DNA of 64,000 nt from Rhodophyticola sp017644125 (lineage in GTDB: Bacteria; Pseudomonadota; Alphaproteobacteria; Rhodobacterales; Rhodobacteraceae): NCBI RefSeq assembly GCF_042140125.1, contig NZ_CP159473.1. One strand, 5' to 3'. The notes below the pieces were generated by a model. That model did not search any database and had not been told where the DNA came from. It saw nothing but the letters and a program-made list of their open reading frames with translations. Position 1 is the stretch's first letter. Every line of letters begins with the position of its first letter. Below, piece after piece: positions 9,221-17,928 of the stretch. The position numbers and the translations under genes were made by a program.

Positions 9221-10075
9221 ATGCTGGACACCGAGTTGCATGGGGACGGGAAAGCCCCGGAACTGGATGGGGCGGAGACGCTTCTGGAAGTCAACAATAT
9301 CGAGGTGATCTACAACCATGTGATCCTGGTGTTGAAAGGCGTATCGCTGAACGTGCCCAAGGGTGGCATCACCGCATTGCTGGGTGGCAACGGCGCGGGC
9401 AAGACCACGACGCTGAAAGCGATTTCCAACCTGCTGCATTCGGAACGCGGCGAGGTCACCAAGGGCTCGATCCACTATCGCGGAGAGCGGGTGCAGGATC
9501 TGAACCCCTCCAATCTGGTGGAGCGCGGCGTTATCCAGGTGATGGAAGGCCGCCATTGCTTCGAGCATCTGACGGTGGAGGAGAACCTGTTGACCGGCTC
9601 CTATACCCGCAAGGACGGGCGTGCCGCGATCGATGCGGATCTTGAGAAGGTCTATACCTATTTCCCGCGCCTGAAAGAGCGGCGCAAGAGCCAGGCGGGC
9701 TATACATCCGGCGGAGAGCAGCAGATGACGGCGATTGGCCGGGCATTGATGTCGAAGCCCGAGACGATCCTGCTGGACGAGCCGAGCATGGGGCTGGCCC
9801 CGCAGCTTGTCGAAGAGATTTTCGGGATCGTGAAAGACCTGAACGAGAAAGAGGGCGTGAGCTTTCTGCTGGCCGAACAGAACACCAATGTCGCGCTCAG
9901 ATTTGCCCATTACGGCTATATTCTGGAAAGCGGGCGCGTGGTGATGGACGGACCCGCCGCCGATCTGCGCGAAAACCCGGATGTGAAGGAATTCTATCTG
10001 GGTGTCGGCGATGACGGGCGCAAGAGCTTTCGCGACGTGCGGTCCTATCGCCGTCGCAAACGCTGGCTGAGCTGA
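9221..10075 (+). CDS. livF: Branched-chain-type ABC transporter ATPase (LivF-like)
   Basis: The second ATPase of the importer, 284 residues from the ATG at 9221. Walker A GGNGAGKT is at residues 55-62, the signature is SGGEQQM, and Walker B is ILLDEPSMGLAP. The ATG has a GGAGTGGGAGAG stretch upstream; an in-frame TTG at 9170 would add 17 residues and cannot be excluded. The gene completes the set of two ATPases, two permeases and a binding protein. The C-terminal tail is unusually long and basic (residues about 262-284). Confidence 0.92.
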   Translation: MLDTELHGDGKAPELDGAETLLEVNNIEVIYNHVILVLKGVSLNVPKGGITALLGGNGAGKTTTLKAISNLLHSERGEVTKGSIHYRGERVQDLNPSNLVERGVIQVMEGRHCFEHLTVEENLLTGSYTRKDGRAAIDADLEKVYTYFPRLKERRKSQAGYTSGGEQQMTAIGRALMSKPETILLDEPSMGLAPQLVEEIFGIVKDLNEKEGVSFLLAEQNTNVALRFAHYGYILESGRVVMDGPAADLRENPDVKEFYLGVGDDGRKSFRDVRSYRRRKRWLS

Positions 10076-10080
10076 GCCTC

Positions 10081-11091
10081 GTGTTACGGGATGCGTTCGT
10101 ATCTGCGGCCAGGGTTGCCGAAAGAGGGCTCGAACGGATCGGGCGCCGCAAGGGCGCACCGGTGCTGGACCCGTATATCGGCTATGCGACGCCCGAGGGC
10201 CGGGTGCTGCGGGCCCGTGTTCTGACCCATCTGCGGGCCTCCGAGCCCGATCCGGAGCAGTCCCGCCTGACCAATCTGAGGCAGATGGCGTCGCTGTTCA
10301 TAACCGATGAAGTGGCCGGTGTGGCCGTCCTGCCCGAAGGGGTGGAAGAGCTGAGCGATGCCGAAGGCTATGTGACGCTCACGCTGCCCGGCGCTGGTGC
10401 CGGGCCGTGGGACGATGTGCCGATGCGGATTGCCGGGCGACCGGACAGCGAGGTTATCTGCCCGGTGCAGGTGCCAGGCGAGACCGCGCGCTGGCTGGTC
10501 ATTTCGGATGTCGACGACACGATGATCGAAACCGGCGCCCATTCGCTGGCCCGGAACCTGTGGACGACCTTTACGGGCTCGGCATTGACCCGGGTGGTGC
10601 ATCCCGATGCGGTGAAGCTGATGGCGACATTGGCCGAAGGCGGGCGCAACCCGGTCTTCTATGTCTCCTCCTCCCCGTGGAACCTGCATGATTTTCTGGA
10701 AGGCCTGTTCGCCCGGGCCGATCTGCCGCGGGGGCCGATGTTCCTGCGCGATCTCGGCGTGTCGCCCTCCGGCGGTATCGGGGCGGGGCATCTGGACCAC
10801 AAGAGTGCCGCGATCGACACGATCCTTTCCGCCACGCCGGATCTGCCGGTGCTGTTGCTGGGCGACAGCGGACAGAAGGACGCGCATGTCTATCGCGATG
10901 CGATCAGGCGGCATCCGGGCCGGGTGCGTGGCGTGGCGCTGCGTGAGCCCGCCCCCGGTGTCGGCGTGGATGATGCCGCCGCCATGGCCCAGATCGAAGC
11001 GGCAGGCGTGCCCTGCTATCATGGCCCCGGTTTCGGCGGCGCATTGGAATACTGGGGGCTGACCCCCGAAGACGAACAAAGGCAGGCGTGA
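10081..11091 (+). CDS. App1-like phosphatidate phosphatase family protein (DUF2183)
   Basis: A 336-residue protein with the App1/DUF2183 layout. The HAD-like motif DVDDTM is near residue 143, SSSPWN near 198, and GDSGQKD near 261. App1-type proteins are Mg-dependent phosphatases acting on phosphatidate, and this suggests lipid phosphate hydrolysis, though bacterial members are hardly studied. The start is GTG, five bases after the LivF stop. It sits between the transporter and a second AMP-forming ligase, so it may belong to the same lipid or acid uptake pathway (inference). Confidence 0.8.
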   Translation: MLRDAFVSAARVAERGLERIGRRKGAPVLDPYIGYATPEGRVLRARVLTHLRASEPDPEQSRLTNLRQMASLFITDEVAGVAVLPEGVEELSDAEGYVTLTLPGAGAGPWDDVPMRIAGRPDSEVICPVQVPGETARWLVISDVDDTMIETGAHSLARNLWTTFTGSALTRVVHPDAVKLMATLAEGGRNPVFYVSSSPWNLHDFLEGLFARADLPRGPMFLRDLGVSPSGGIGAGHLDHKSAAIDTILSATPDLPVLLLGDSGQKDAHVYRDAIRRHPGRVRGVALREPAPGVGVDDAAAMAQIEAAGVPCYHGPGFGGALEYWGLTPEDEQRQA

Positions 11092-11093
11092 CC

Positions 11094-12305
11094 ATGGCAG
11101 ATCAAGCGCAAGAATTTTTCGACCGGCTGGAGACGCGCAGCGCCGACGAACGATTGGCCGATCAGCTGGCGGCGGTGCAGGCGCAGATCGAGCGGGTGCT
11201 GAGCGCGCCGGAGAGCTGCCTGCCCGGGATCGCGCCGATCAAGGACCTTGACGATCTGGCGCGCCTGCCGGTGCTGCGAAAATCGCAGTTGAGCGACTGG
11301 CAGGCGGCGGCGCCGCCCTTCGGCGGTATCCCGGTGGCCAATGTCGCCCATGTGTTCCAGTCGCCCGGGCCGATCTATGAACCCGGAGGGATAAGCCATG
11401 ACTGGTGGCGCATGGGGCGGTTTCTGCATGCGGCCGGCATCGGCGCGGGCGATGTGGTGCAGAACTGCTTCGGCTATCACCTGACCCCTGCGGGGATGAT
11501 CTTCGAGTCCGGTGCGCGCGCCGTGGGCGCCACCGTGCTGCCCGCCGGTGTGGGCCAGACGGAATTGCAGGTGCGCGCGGCCAGGGATGTGGGCTCCACC
11601 GCCTATGCGGGTACGCCGGATTATCTCAAGGTGATCCTCGACAAGGCAGCGGAGATGGGTGTGACGCTTTGCATCACCAAGGCGGCCGTGGGCGGCGGCG
11701 CGCTGTTTCCCAGCCTTCGTCAGGATTATGCGGATCGCGGCATTTCCTGTCTGCAAAGCTACGCCACGGCGGATCTGGGCAACGTCGCCTATGAAAGCCC
11801 CGCGATCGAGGGGATGATCGTGGACGAGGGCGTGATCGTGGAGATCGTGCGCCCGGGCACCGGTGACAGGGTGGCAGAGGGCGAGGTGGGCGAGGTCGTA
11901 GTAACGACGCTGAACCCCGATTACCCGCTGATCCGGTTCGCCACCGGCGATCTGAGCGCGGTGATGGCCGGGCAAAGCCCGTGCGGGCGCACCAACATGC
12001 GGATCAAGGGATGGATGGGCCGCGCCGATCAGACGACCAAGATCAAGGGGATGTTCGTGCGCCCCGAACAGGTGGCCGATTTCGTGGCCAAGCACCCCGA
12101 GATCGCCAAGGCCCGCGTCATCGCTACCCGGGAGGGGGAGATGGACGCGATGACCGTTCAGATCGAGGCCGAGGGCGGGGCCGCCGATGCCTATGCGGGC
12201 AGCATCGTGGACAGCCTGAAGCTGAAGGCTAGGATCGAGCTGGTCGCCCCGGGAAGTCTGCCGAACGACGGCAAGGTGATCGACGATCAGCGGGTTTACG
12301 ACTAG
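11094..12305 (+). CDS. AMP-forming ligase of the phenylacetate-CoA ligase type
   Basis: A 403-residue adenylate-forming enzyme resembling phenylacetate-CoA ligase (PaaK family). The C-terminal signature GRADQTTKIKGMFVRPEQV is clear, as is IRFATGDL. It is shorter at the N-terminus than classical PaaK and lacks an obvious serine/glycine-rich P-loop of the usual kind, so activity on phenylacetate is not assured. The ATG at 11094 is three bases after the App1 stop; a GTG two codons upstream is possible. It ends the plus-strand ligase/transport cluster, giving the cluster two different acid-CoA ligases. Confidence 0.82.
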   Translation: MADQAQEFFDRLETRSADERLADQLAAVQAQIERVLSAPESCLPGIAPIKDLDDLARLPVLRKSQLSDWQAAAPPFGGIPVANVAHVFQSPGPIYEPGGISHDWWRMGRFLHAAGIGAGDVVQNCFGYHLTPAGMIFESGARAVGATVLPAGVGQTELQVRAARDVGSTAYAGTPDYLKVILDKAAEMGVTLCITKAAVGGGALFPSLRQDYADRGISCLQSYATADLGNVAYESPAIEGMIVDEGVIVEIVRPGTGDRVAEGEVGEVVVTTLNPDYPLIRFATGDLSAVMAGQSPCGRTNMRIKGWMGRADQTTKIKGMFVRPEQVADFVAKHPEIAKARVIATREGEMDAMTVQIEAEGGAADAYAGSIVDSLKLKARIELVAPGSLPNDGKVIDDQRVYD

Positions 12306-12307
12306 AT

Positions 12308-12637
12308 CTATCCACCCTCGGCCCGGTGAGAGCGGTCTGCGCTACGCATCTCGTTCGGGCTGACATAGCCGTCATCATTCACATCGATCCTGTTGAAAGC
12401 CATCCGGTAGGCGCCAAAGGTGCGAATCCGTCGCGACGTCGGCTGACCATAAGCGGCCATGATGCGGATAAAGTTGCCGAATTCATCGAAGCTGAGATGC
12501 TCGTCATTGTTGATGTCGGCAGCAATGAAGGTGGCGACAGCGCGTTCGCTGAAGGGCCCTTCACTCTCTGCCAGAGCCGGTGTTCCAAATGCGAGAAGGG
12601 CCGCCGCGGCGTAAGGGATTTGGGCTTGGATTGGCAT
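12308..12637 (-). CDS. Secreted EF-hand calcium-binding protein
   Basis: A 109-residue protein with a signal peptide (residues 1-22, ending TPALA) and two EF-hand loops: DINNDEHLSFDE and DVNDDGYVSPNE. The loops carry the Asp/Asn ligands at positions 1, 3 and 5 and an acidic residue at 12, so calcium binding in the periplasm is plausible. The ATG at 12637 is chosen because GGTGGAG precedes it and the signal peptide begins there; a longer frame reaches 12754. It converges on the ligase gene and diverges from the caspase-like gene. Confidence 0.75.
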   Translation of the reverse strand: MPIQAQIPYAAAALLAFGTPALAESEGPFSERAVATFIAADINNDEHLSFDEFGNFIRIMAAYGQPTSRRIRTFGAYRMAFNRIDVNDDGYVSPNEMRSADRSHRAEGG

Positions 12638-12800
12638 CTGATTACTCCACCAGAGATGCAGACAACGGAACCTAAAGCAATTCGGCTTGTCCGGTTTCGA
12701 AATGCACAAACATCGGCGAGAAGCCGCTTGATAGCCGATGTTATCGGGTAACATCGGCCGTCATGCTATGGGTTGGCCAAACTGTCCAAGAGGTTCAAAA

Positions 12801-14489
12801 ATGAGATCGAATTACCTGATTTTTTTTGCATTGGCTGCAATCGCCCCAACCATGGCTGCGGGGGATACAGCACTGGTTGTCGGCAACAGCCGCTATGACG
12901 AGGCCGCCACGATCCGCGCGGCGGACGACTTGCTCGATGCGACGCGGGCGCTGGCGACCGCCGGCTTCGACGTGATCGAGGGGGAGGATCTGTCGGCCGC
13001 CGAAATCCGCGCGCTGGGCTCCGATTTGCTGGCCACCGGGGAGGACGCCCGGATGATCATTGCGCTGGGCGGACATTTCGCGCAATCGGAAGCCACGGAC
13101 GGCGAAAGCTGGTTTCTGGGCCGCGAGACGGATGCGCCCGATCTGGCAACCGTCGGCGGGCAGGGGATCGCGGTAAGCACGATACTGGATATCGCGGCGA
13201 TGGCCGCAGGCCGTGCGGTGGTGCTGCTCGGCACCGAGGACCGCGCGATCGAACTGGGCGCGGGGCTGCAGCCGGGGATCGGCGATCTGGATGTGCCGCA
13301 GGGTGTCACCGTGATAACCGGCGAGGCGCGCGAGATCGCCCGGTTCCTGCGCGGGGACCTGCTGGAACCCGGCATGGCAGTGGCCACGATGCTGCGGGAT
13401 TCCGACAACCTGACCGGGTTCGGGTTCCTGCCCACGGGCCTTGCGTTCATCGATGCGTCCGAAGCGGAGGGGGGCGCGGCCGATGCGATCGTGCCGCCTG
13501 CCTCCGTCGAGGTTTCGGACGAGGCGGAGATGGCGCTTTGGGCGGCGGCGACGGAGCTGGATACCGAAGCGTCCTACAGGGCGTATCTGCAACGCTATCC
13601 CAACGGCCCGAATGCCGACGAAGCACAGGCGCGGATGGTCGCCCGGGCGCTGAATCCGGCACAGCGTGCCGAACGTGCGGAGGCGGAATTGTCGCTGAAC
13701 CGCGCCGCGCGCCAGGACATTCAGCGCGATCTGTCGATCCTCGATTACGATCCGCGCGGGATCGACGGTATCTTCGGACCCGGCTCCCGCGCCGCGATCC
13801 GGGGATGGCAACAGGCCACGGGATACGACCCGACTGGGTTTCTGACCCGCGAACAGATTGCCCGGTTGTCCGACATGAGCGATCTGCGCGCGGCCGAGCT
13901 GGAGCGCGAGGCGCAATTGCGGGCGGAGGAACAGGAACGCAACGACCGCGCATTCTGGGATGCGACCGGGCAGGGCGGCGACGAGGTCGGATTGCGGGCC
14001 TATCTGGAACGCTATCCCGATGGGGTGTTCGCCGATATCGCCACCGCAAGACTTGACGATATCGAAGCCGCCGCGCGCCAGGCTGCAGCGGCGGAGGAAG
14101 GCGCGGCATGGGACCGGGCCCGGGACGCCGACACTGTGGAGGCCTATCGGACCTATCTGCAGACCTATCCCGACGGATCGTTTGCAGCTGCGGCCCAATC
14201 GCGGATCGCCGAGTTGCGGGGCGGCGGGCAGGACCCCGCATTGCTGGCCCAGTGGGAGGCGCGCGAGGCGGCGCTGAACCTGCCGACGGTCACGCGGCAG
14301 TTGATCGAGCAGCGGCTGGCGGCGCTGGGCCTGGACCCGGGCCGGGTCGACGGCCAGTTCGACGAGAACACCCGGCGTGCGATGCGTCGGTATCAGCAGG
14401 CGCGCAATCTGGAGGTCACGGGTTTTCTGGATCAGGGGACCGTTGTGCGGTTGCTGGCGGATTCCGTAGGCGCCATTATCCGGCAATGA
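12801..14489 (+). CDS. Secreted inactive caspase-like protein with peptidoglycan-binding repeats
   Basis: A 562-residue protein with a signal peptide (residues 1-20). Residues 21-230 look like a caspase/metacaspase (peptidase C14) fold starting ALVVGNSRYD. The catalytic His position reads ALGGHFAQS instead of GHG (about residues 88-96), and the segment that normally holds the Cys reads VVLLGTEDRA. Both catalytic residues therefore appear lost. The rest alternates WxxA...AYRxYLxxYPxG repeats (three copies) with two peptidoglycan-binding-like units: IDGIFGPGSRAAIRGWQQ and VDGQFDENTRRAMRRYQQ. It likely sits in the periplasm bound to cell wall. Function is unknown; similar pseudo-caspase/PG-binding proteins occur in other Rhodobacterales. 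Confidence 0.8.
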   Translation: MRSNYLIFFALAAIAPTMAAGDTALVVGNSRYDEAATIRAADDLLDATRALATAGFDVIEGEDLSAAEIRALGSDLLATGEDARMIIALGGHFAQSEATDGESWFLGRETDAPDLATVGGQGIAVSTILDIAAMAAGRAVVLLGTEDRAIELGAGLQPGIGDLDVPQGVTVITGEAREIARFLRGDLLEPGMAVATMLRDSDNLTGFGFLPTGLAFIDASEAEGGAADAIVPPASVEVSDEAEMALWAAATELDTEASYRAYLQRYPNGPNADEAQARMVARALNPAQRAERAEAELSLNRAARQDIQRDLSILDYDPRGIDGIFGPGSRAAIRGWQQATGYDPTGFLTREQIARLSDMSDLRAAELEREAQLRAEEQERNDRAFWDATGQGGDEVGLRAYLERYPDGVFADIATARLDDIEAAARQAAAAEEGAAWDRARDADTVEAYRTYLQTYPDGSFAAAAQSRIAELRGGGQDPALLAQWEAREAALNLPTVTRQLIEQRLAALGLDPGRVDGQFDENTRRAMRRYQQARNLEVTGFLDQGTVVRLLADSVGAIIRQ

Positions 14490-14516
14490 GGTGTAACCCG
14501 TGCAAGGACCCCGGCG

Positions 14517-15056
14517 ATGCGCAATTGGAAATCTGTGGCGCTTGTCGCCGGTGTTCTGGTTGCGCATCCGACCGCGTCGCAGGCGCAACCTGCCGCTGAA
14601 CTGGCTGCGGCGCGTGCGATCCTGAACCAGCTTCAGCCGCGCTCATTCGCCGAGAACCGGGAGTATTGCGGCTATATCGGCGTGTTGGGCGATGGCCGCA
14701 ACATGGCGACGGATGTCACCCGGGGGCGCAATGACAGCTGCCTTTCCCGGGCCGATGAAAGCCGGTTCGTCGGGGTGACGGCCTCCTTCCACACCCATGC
14801 GGGGTTCGACCCCGGTGCCGACAGCGAGGTGCCGTCGAGCACGGATGTGGAAGGCGACATGTCCGAAGGGGTGAACGGCTATGTCGCCACGCCGGGCGGG
14901 CGGCTTTGGTTCATCGACGGGCGCACAGGCGTGGCGACGCAGCTCTGCGGGCCGGGATGCATGGGGCAGGATCCGGATTTCGTGGCCGGAGACGCGGGGC
15001 CGATCGCACAACGCTATACCTTGCAGGAGCTTCGGCAGCGGGAAAGCCAATGGTAG
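14517..15056 (+). CDS. Exported DUF4329 (JAB/MPN-like) protein
   Basis: A 179-residue protein with a signal peptide (residues 1-23, ending SQAQ). The core shows SFHTHAGF at residues 90-97 and SSTD at 107-110, which resembles the H-x-H...S-x-x-D of JAMM/MPN metal sites. It continues into GYVATPGGRLWFIDG, the hallmark of DUF4329. It may be a periplasmic metal-dependent hydrolase, but no activity is established for the family. It follows the caspase-like gene by 27 bases and overlaps the cobQ start. Confidence 0.72.
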   Translation: MRNWKSVALVAGVLVAHPTASQAQPAAELAAARAILNQLQPRSFAENREYCGYIGVLGDGRNMATDVTRGRNDSCLSRADESRFVGVTASFHTHAGFDPGADSEVPSSTDVEGDMSEGVNGYVATPGGRLWFIDGRTGVATQLCGPGCMGQDPDFVAGDAGPIAQRYTLQELRQRESQW

Positions 15057-16525
15057 GGCGGAGCGGAACCGGGTCCGCTGGCCGCGCGCTGATGATACAG
15101 GGCACCGGCTCGGATGTGGGCAAGTCGATGCTGGTGGCGGGGCTGTGCCGGGCGGCCCGCAGGCGCGGCCTGTCGGTGGCGCCCTTCAAGCCGCAGAACA
15201 TGTCGAATAATGCCGCCGTCACCGGCGATGGCGGAGAGATCGGGCGCGCGCAGGCATTGCAGGCGATGGCCTGCGGGCTGGAGCCGCTGACCGACATGAA
15301 CCCGGTTCTTCTGAAACCGGAAACGGATGTGGGCGCGCAGATCGTCGTGCAGGGGCGGCGGATCGCGTCCGCCTCCGCGCGCAGCTATGGCGACTTGAAA
15401 CCGACGCTGATGGCGGCGGTGATGGAGAGTTTCCGGCGCCTCACATCGGCCCATGACCTTGTGATCGTGGAAGGGGCGGGCAGCCCCGCCGAGATCAACC
15501 TGCGGGCTGGCGATATCGCCAATATGGGCTTTGCCCGGGCGGCGGATGTGCCGGTGGTGCTGGTCGGCGACATCGACCGTGGCGGCGTGATCGCCCAGAT
15601 CGTGGGAACGCAGGCGGTTATCGAGCCAGAGGACGCCGCGCTGGTGGCGGGGTTTCTCGTCAACAAGTTCCGCGGCGATGTCAGCCTGTTCGACGACGGG
15701 TACAGGTTTATCGCCGACCGGACGGGATGGCCCGGCTTTGGTGTGTTGCCGTGGTTTGGCGATGCCTGGAAGCTGCCGGCGGAAGACGCGCTGTCGCTGT
15801 ACGCACCGAAGCGGGAGCAGGGGTTTCACATTGTCTGCCTCGCACTGTCGCGGATCGCGAATTTCGACGACCTTGACCCGTTGCTGCAGGAGCCGGGGGT
15901 GCGGGTGACGATGCTGGGACCGGGCCGGGCCCTTCCCGGGGATGCCGATCTGGTGATCGTGCCGGGTACGAAATCCACCCGTGGCGATCTGGCATTCCTT
16001 CGGGCGCAGGGCTGGGATCTGGATCTGGCGGCCCATCACCGGCGGGGCGGGCACATCCTCGGGATCTGCGGAGGGTACCAGATGCTGGGCCGTGTGGTCG
16101 CCGACCCGGATGGGATCGAAGGGCCGGCGGGGGAGACCGAGGGGTTGGGGTTTCTGGAGATCGAGACGGTCATGACCCCGGAAAAGCGGCTCTGCGAGGT
16201 CGAGGCCGTGCATGGCGCCAGCGGGGTGCCGTTTCGCGGCTATGAGATCCATATCGGGCAAAGCGACGGTTCCGACCGGGCAAGGCCGTTTGCCACGGTG
16301 GCCGGGGCCGCCGAAGGCGCGATCAGTGCCGATGGGAGGGTGGAGGGAAGCTATCTTCACGGGATGTTCCGCGATGACAGGTTCCGCGCGGCCTGGCTTG
16401 GGCGGTTCGGGGCTGCGACTTCGGGCCTTGTCCATGGAGAGGCCGTGGAACGGACGCTGGATGCCCTCGCCGACCATATGGAGGCGCATCTGGATATCGG
16501 CGGCTTGCTGGGCCTGGCGCGGTAA
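15050..16525 (+). CDS. cobQ: Cobyric acid synthase
   Basis: A 491-residue enzyme that amidates four carboxylates of adenosylcobyrinate diamide, using glutamine, in coenzyme B12 synthesis. The N-terminal P-loop-like motif GTGSDVGKS and the following APFKPQNMSNN are diagnostic. The C-terminal glutamine amidotransferase domain has the nucleophile in GICGGYQMLG (near residue 333) and the His in SYLHG. It starts at an ATG overlapping the DUF4329 stop. No other cob genes are in the window. A strong hairpin with T-run follows. Confidence 0.95.
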   Translation: MVGRSGTGSAGRALMIQGTGSDVGKSMLVAGLCRAARRRGLSVAPFKPQNMSNNAAVTGDGGEIGRAQALQAMACGLEPLTDMNPVLLKPETDVGAQIVVQGRRIASASARSYGDLKPTLMAAVMESFRRLTSAHDLVIVEGAGSPAEINLRAGDIANMGFARAADVPVVLVGDIDRGGVIAQIVGTQAVIEPEDAALVAGFLVNKFRGDVSLFDDGYRFIADRTGWPGFGVLPWFGDAWKLPAEDALSLYAPKREQGFHIVCLALSRIANFDDLDPLLQEPGVRVTMLGPGRALPGDADLVIVPGTKSTRGDLAFLRAQGWDLDLAAHHRRGGHILGICGGYQMLGRVVADPDGIEGPAGETEGLGFLEIETVMTPEKRLCEVEAVHGASGVPFRGYEIHIGQSDGSDRARPFATVAGAAEGAISADGRVEGSYLHGMFRDDRFRAAWLGRFGAATSGLVHGEAVERTLDALADHMEAHLDIGGLLGLAR

Positions 16526-16554
16526 CGGGTCGTCAAACGACGGGACAAGACAAC

Positions 16555-16582
16555 AAAAAAGCCGCCCGGGGGGCGGCTTTTT
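16555..16582 (+). terminator. Bidirectional rho-independent terminator after cobQ
   Basis: A GCCGCCC/GGGCGGC stem is flanked by six A bases on the left and TTTTT on the right. It can therefore stop both the plus-strand cobQ transcript and the minus-strand rpmJ transcript that converge here. Confidence 0.85.
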
Positions 16583-16601
16583 CAGCTCATGCGCATATGG
16601 C

Positions 16602-16727
16602 TCAGCCCTGGCGGGCTTTGAACCGGCGCTGCGTCTTGTTGATCACATAAACGCGGCCCTTGCGGCGCACGACGCGGCAATCGCGATGGCGCTGCTTGAG
16701 CGAGCGGAGCGAGTTCCTGACCTTCAT
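16602..16727 (-). CDS. rpmJ: 50S ribosomal protein bL36
   Basis: A 41-residue basic protein beginning MKVRNSLRSLKQRHRDCRVV and containing RRKGRVYVINKTQRRFKARQ, the alternative longer bL36 form found in many alphaproteobacteria. It carries a single Cys, so it is the non-zinc type. AAGGAGA lies just upstream of the ATG. It is a monocistronic minus-strand gene between the cobQ terminator and tRNA-Val. Confidence 0.95.
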   Translation of the reverse strand: MKVRNSLRSLKQRHRDCRVVRRKGRVYVINKTQRRFKARQG

Positions 16728-16794
16728 GGCCTGTCTCCTTCGTCGCGGCGCGGCGATGCGCCTTGGGGTTAAGCCCTTGAGAAAAGGGCGTGAA

Positions 16795-16869
16795 TGGTGG
16801 GCGATACTGGGATCGAACCAGTGACCCCTTCGATGTCAACGAAGTGCTCTACCGCTGAGCTAATCGCCC
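16795..16869 (-). tRNA. tRNA-Val (GAC)
   Basis: The minus strand folds into a full cloverleaf: acceptor GGGCGAT/ATCGCCC, anticodon stem CTTCG/CGAAG with anticodon GAC, T arm with GGTTCGATCC, and an encoded CCA end. Confidence 0.97.
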
Positions 16870-17031
16870 GTGTGACACCGAGATGGGCTCAGGCCGACGG
16901 ACGGCCCGGTCCGGCACCCGCCGCACAGTGAAGCCGCTCTATAAAAGGAGTCGGGGGGTGGTTCAAGAGCTTTCAAAGGCTTTTGGTCATTGTGAGAATC
17001 CGCCTATATTCGAAGGAAGGAAAGGGTCTTC

Positions 17032-17892
17032 ATGCCGCGTCACGCCTACCGCCTTGATATGCCGGATCGCCGATCGACGCCGGTGATTGTCGCCTCGCCC
17101 CATTCCGGGCGTCATTATCCGTGGAGTTTTACCCGCAGAACGGTGCTTGACGAACGTGCGATCCGGTCTTCGGAAGATGCGTTCATGGACATGCTGGTTG
17201 CCGATGCGCCGAGGCTTGGGGCGCCGCTTCTGGCTGCTGAATTCCCCCGCGCCTATGTGGATCTGAACCGAAATGCCGACGAGCTGGACCCCGGGGTGGT
17301 GGCGGGTGTCAAACGCGCCTCGCAGAACCCGCGGATCAGTTCGGGCCTCGGGGTTATTCCGCGCGTGGTGGCCAATGGCCGCGTGATCTATCGCGGCAAG
17401 CTGAGTCTGGATGAGGCGGAGGCGCGGATTTCACAGGTTTGGCGGCCCTATCACCGACAGTTGGAAGAGTTGGTCAGCGGCGCGCAGGCGGTGTTCGGCC
17501 AGTCCATCCTGCTTGATTTCCACTCGATGCCGCACGAGGCGCTGGATGCGATTTCCCGACCCGGCCAGCGGCGCCCCGAGGTGGTTCTGGGCGACCGGTT
17601 CGGAGCCTCGTGCAACAGCGCCGTGGTGGAGGAAATCGAAGCGGCATTCGAAGAGGCGGGCCTTGTGGTCAGCCGGAACGCGCCTTTCGCGGGCGCATTC
17701 GTGACCCAGCATTACGGGCGGCCGTCGCGCGGGCGGCACGCGGTCCAGATCGAGATCGACCGGTCGCTTTACATGAATGAGCGGCTGATCCGTCCAAACG
17801 GAAACTTCCAGAACGTCAAGGCCCTGATCACCGAGGTTCTGCACCGCGTGATCGGGCCGCAGGCCGGGCAGATGCCGCTGGCCGCGGAGTGA
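17032..17892 (+). CDS. N-formylglutamate amidohydrolase family protein
   Basis: A 286-residue zinc-hydrolase-type protein with the family motifs SPHSGRHYP at the N-terminus, AEFPRAYVDLNRN, and LDFHSMPH. The family releases formate from N-formylglutamate at the end of one histidine degradation route, but many members stand outside hut operons, as this one does. The start at ATG 17032 follows a GAAGGAAGG stretch. It converges with dinB. Confidence 0.85.
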   Translation: MPRHAYRLDMPDRRSTPVIVASPHSGRHYPWSFTRRTVLDERAIRSSEDAFMDMLVADAPRLGAPLLAAEFPRAYVDLNRNADELDPGVVAGVKRASQNPRISSGLGVIPRVVANGRVIYRGKLSLDEAEARISQVWRPYHRQLEELVSGAQAVFGQSILLDFHSMPHEALDAISRPGQRRPEVVLGDRFGASCNSAVVEEIEAAFEEAGLVVSRNAPFAGAFVTQHYGRPSRGRHAVQIEIDRSLYMNERLIRPNGNFQNVKALITEVLHRVIGPQAGQMPLAAE

Positions 17893-17928
17893 TCCGGCCC
17901 GGTCGCGCGTGGGCGCGGCGCCCGCCGA

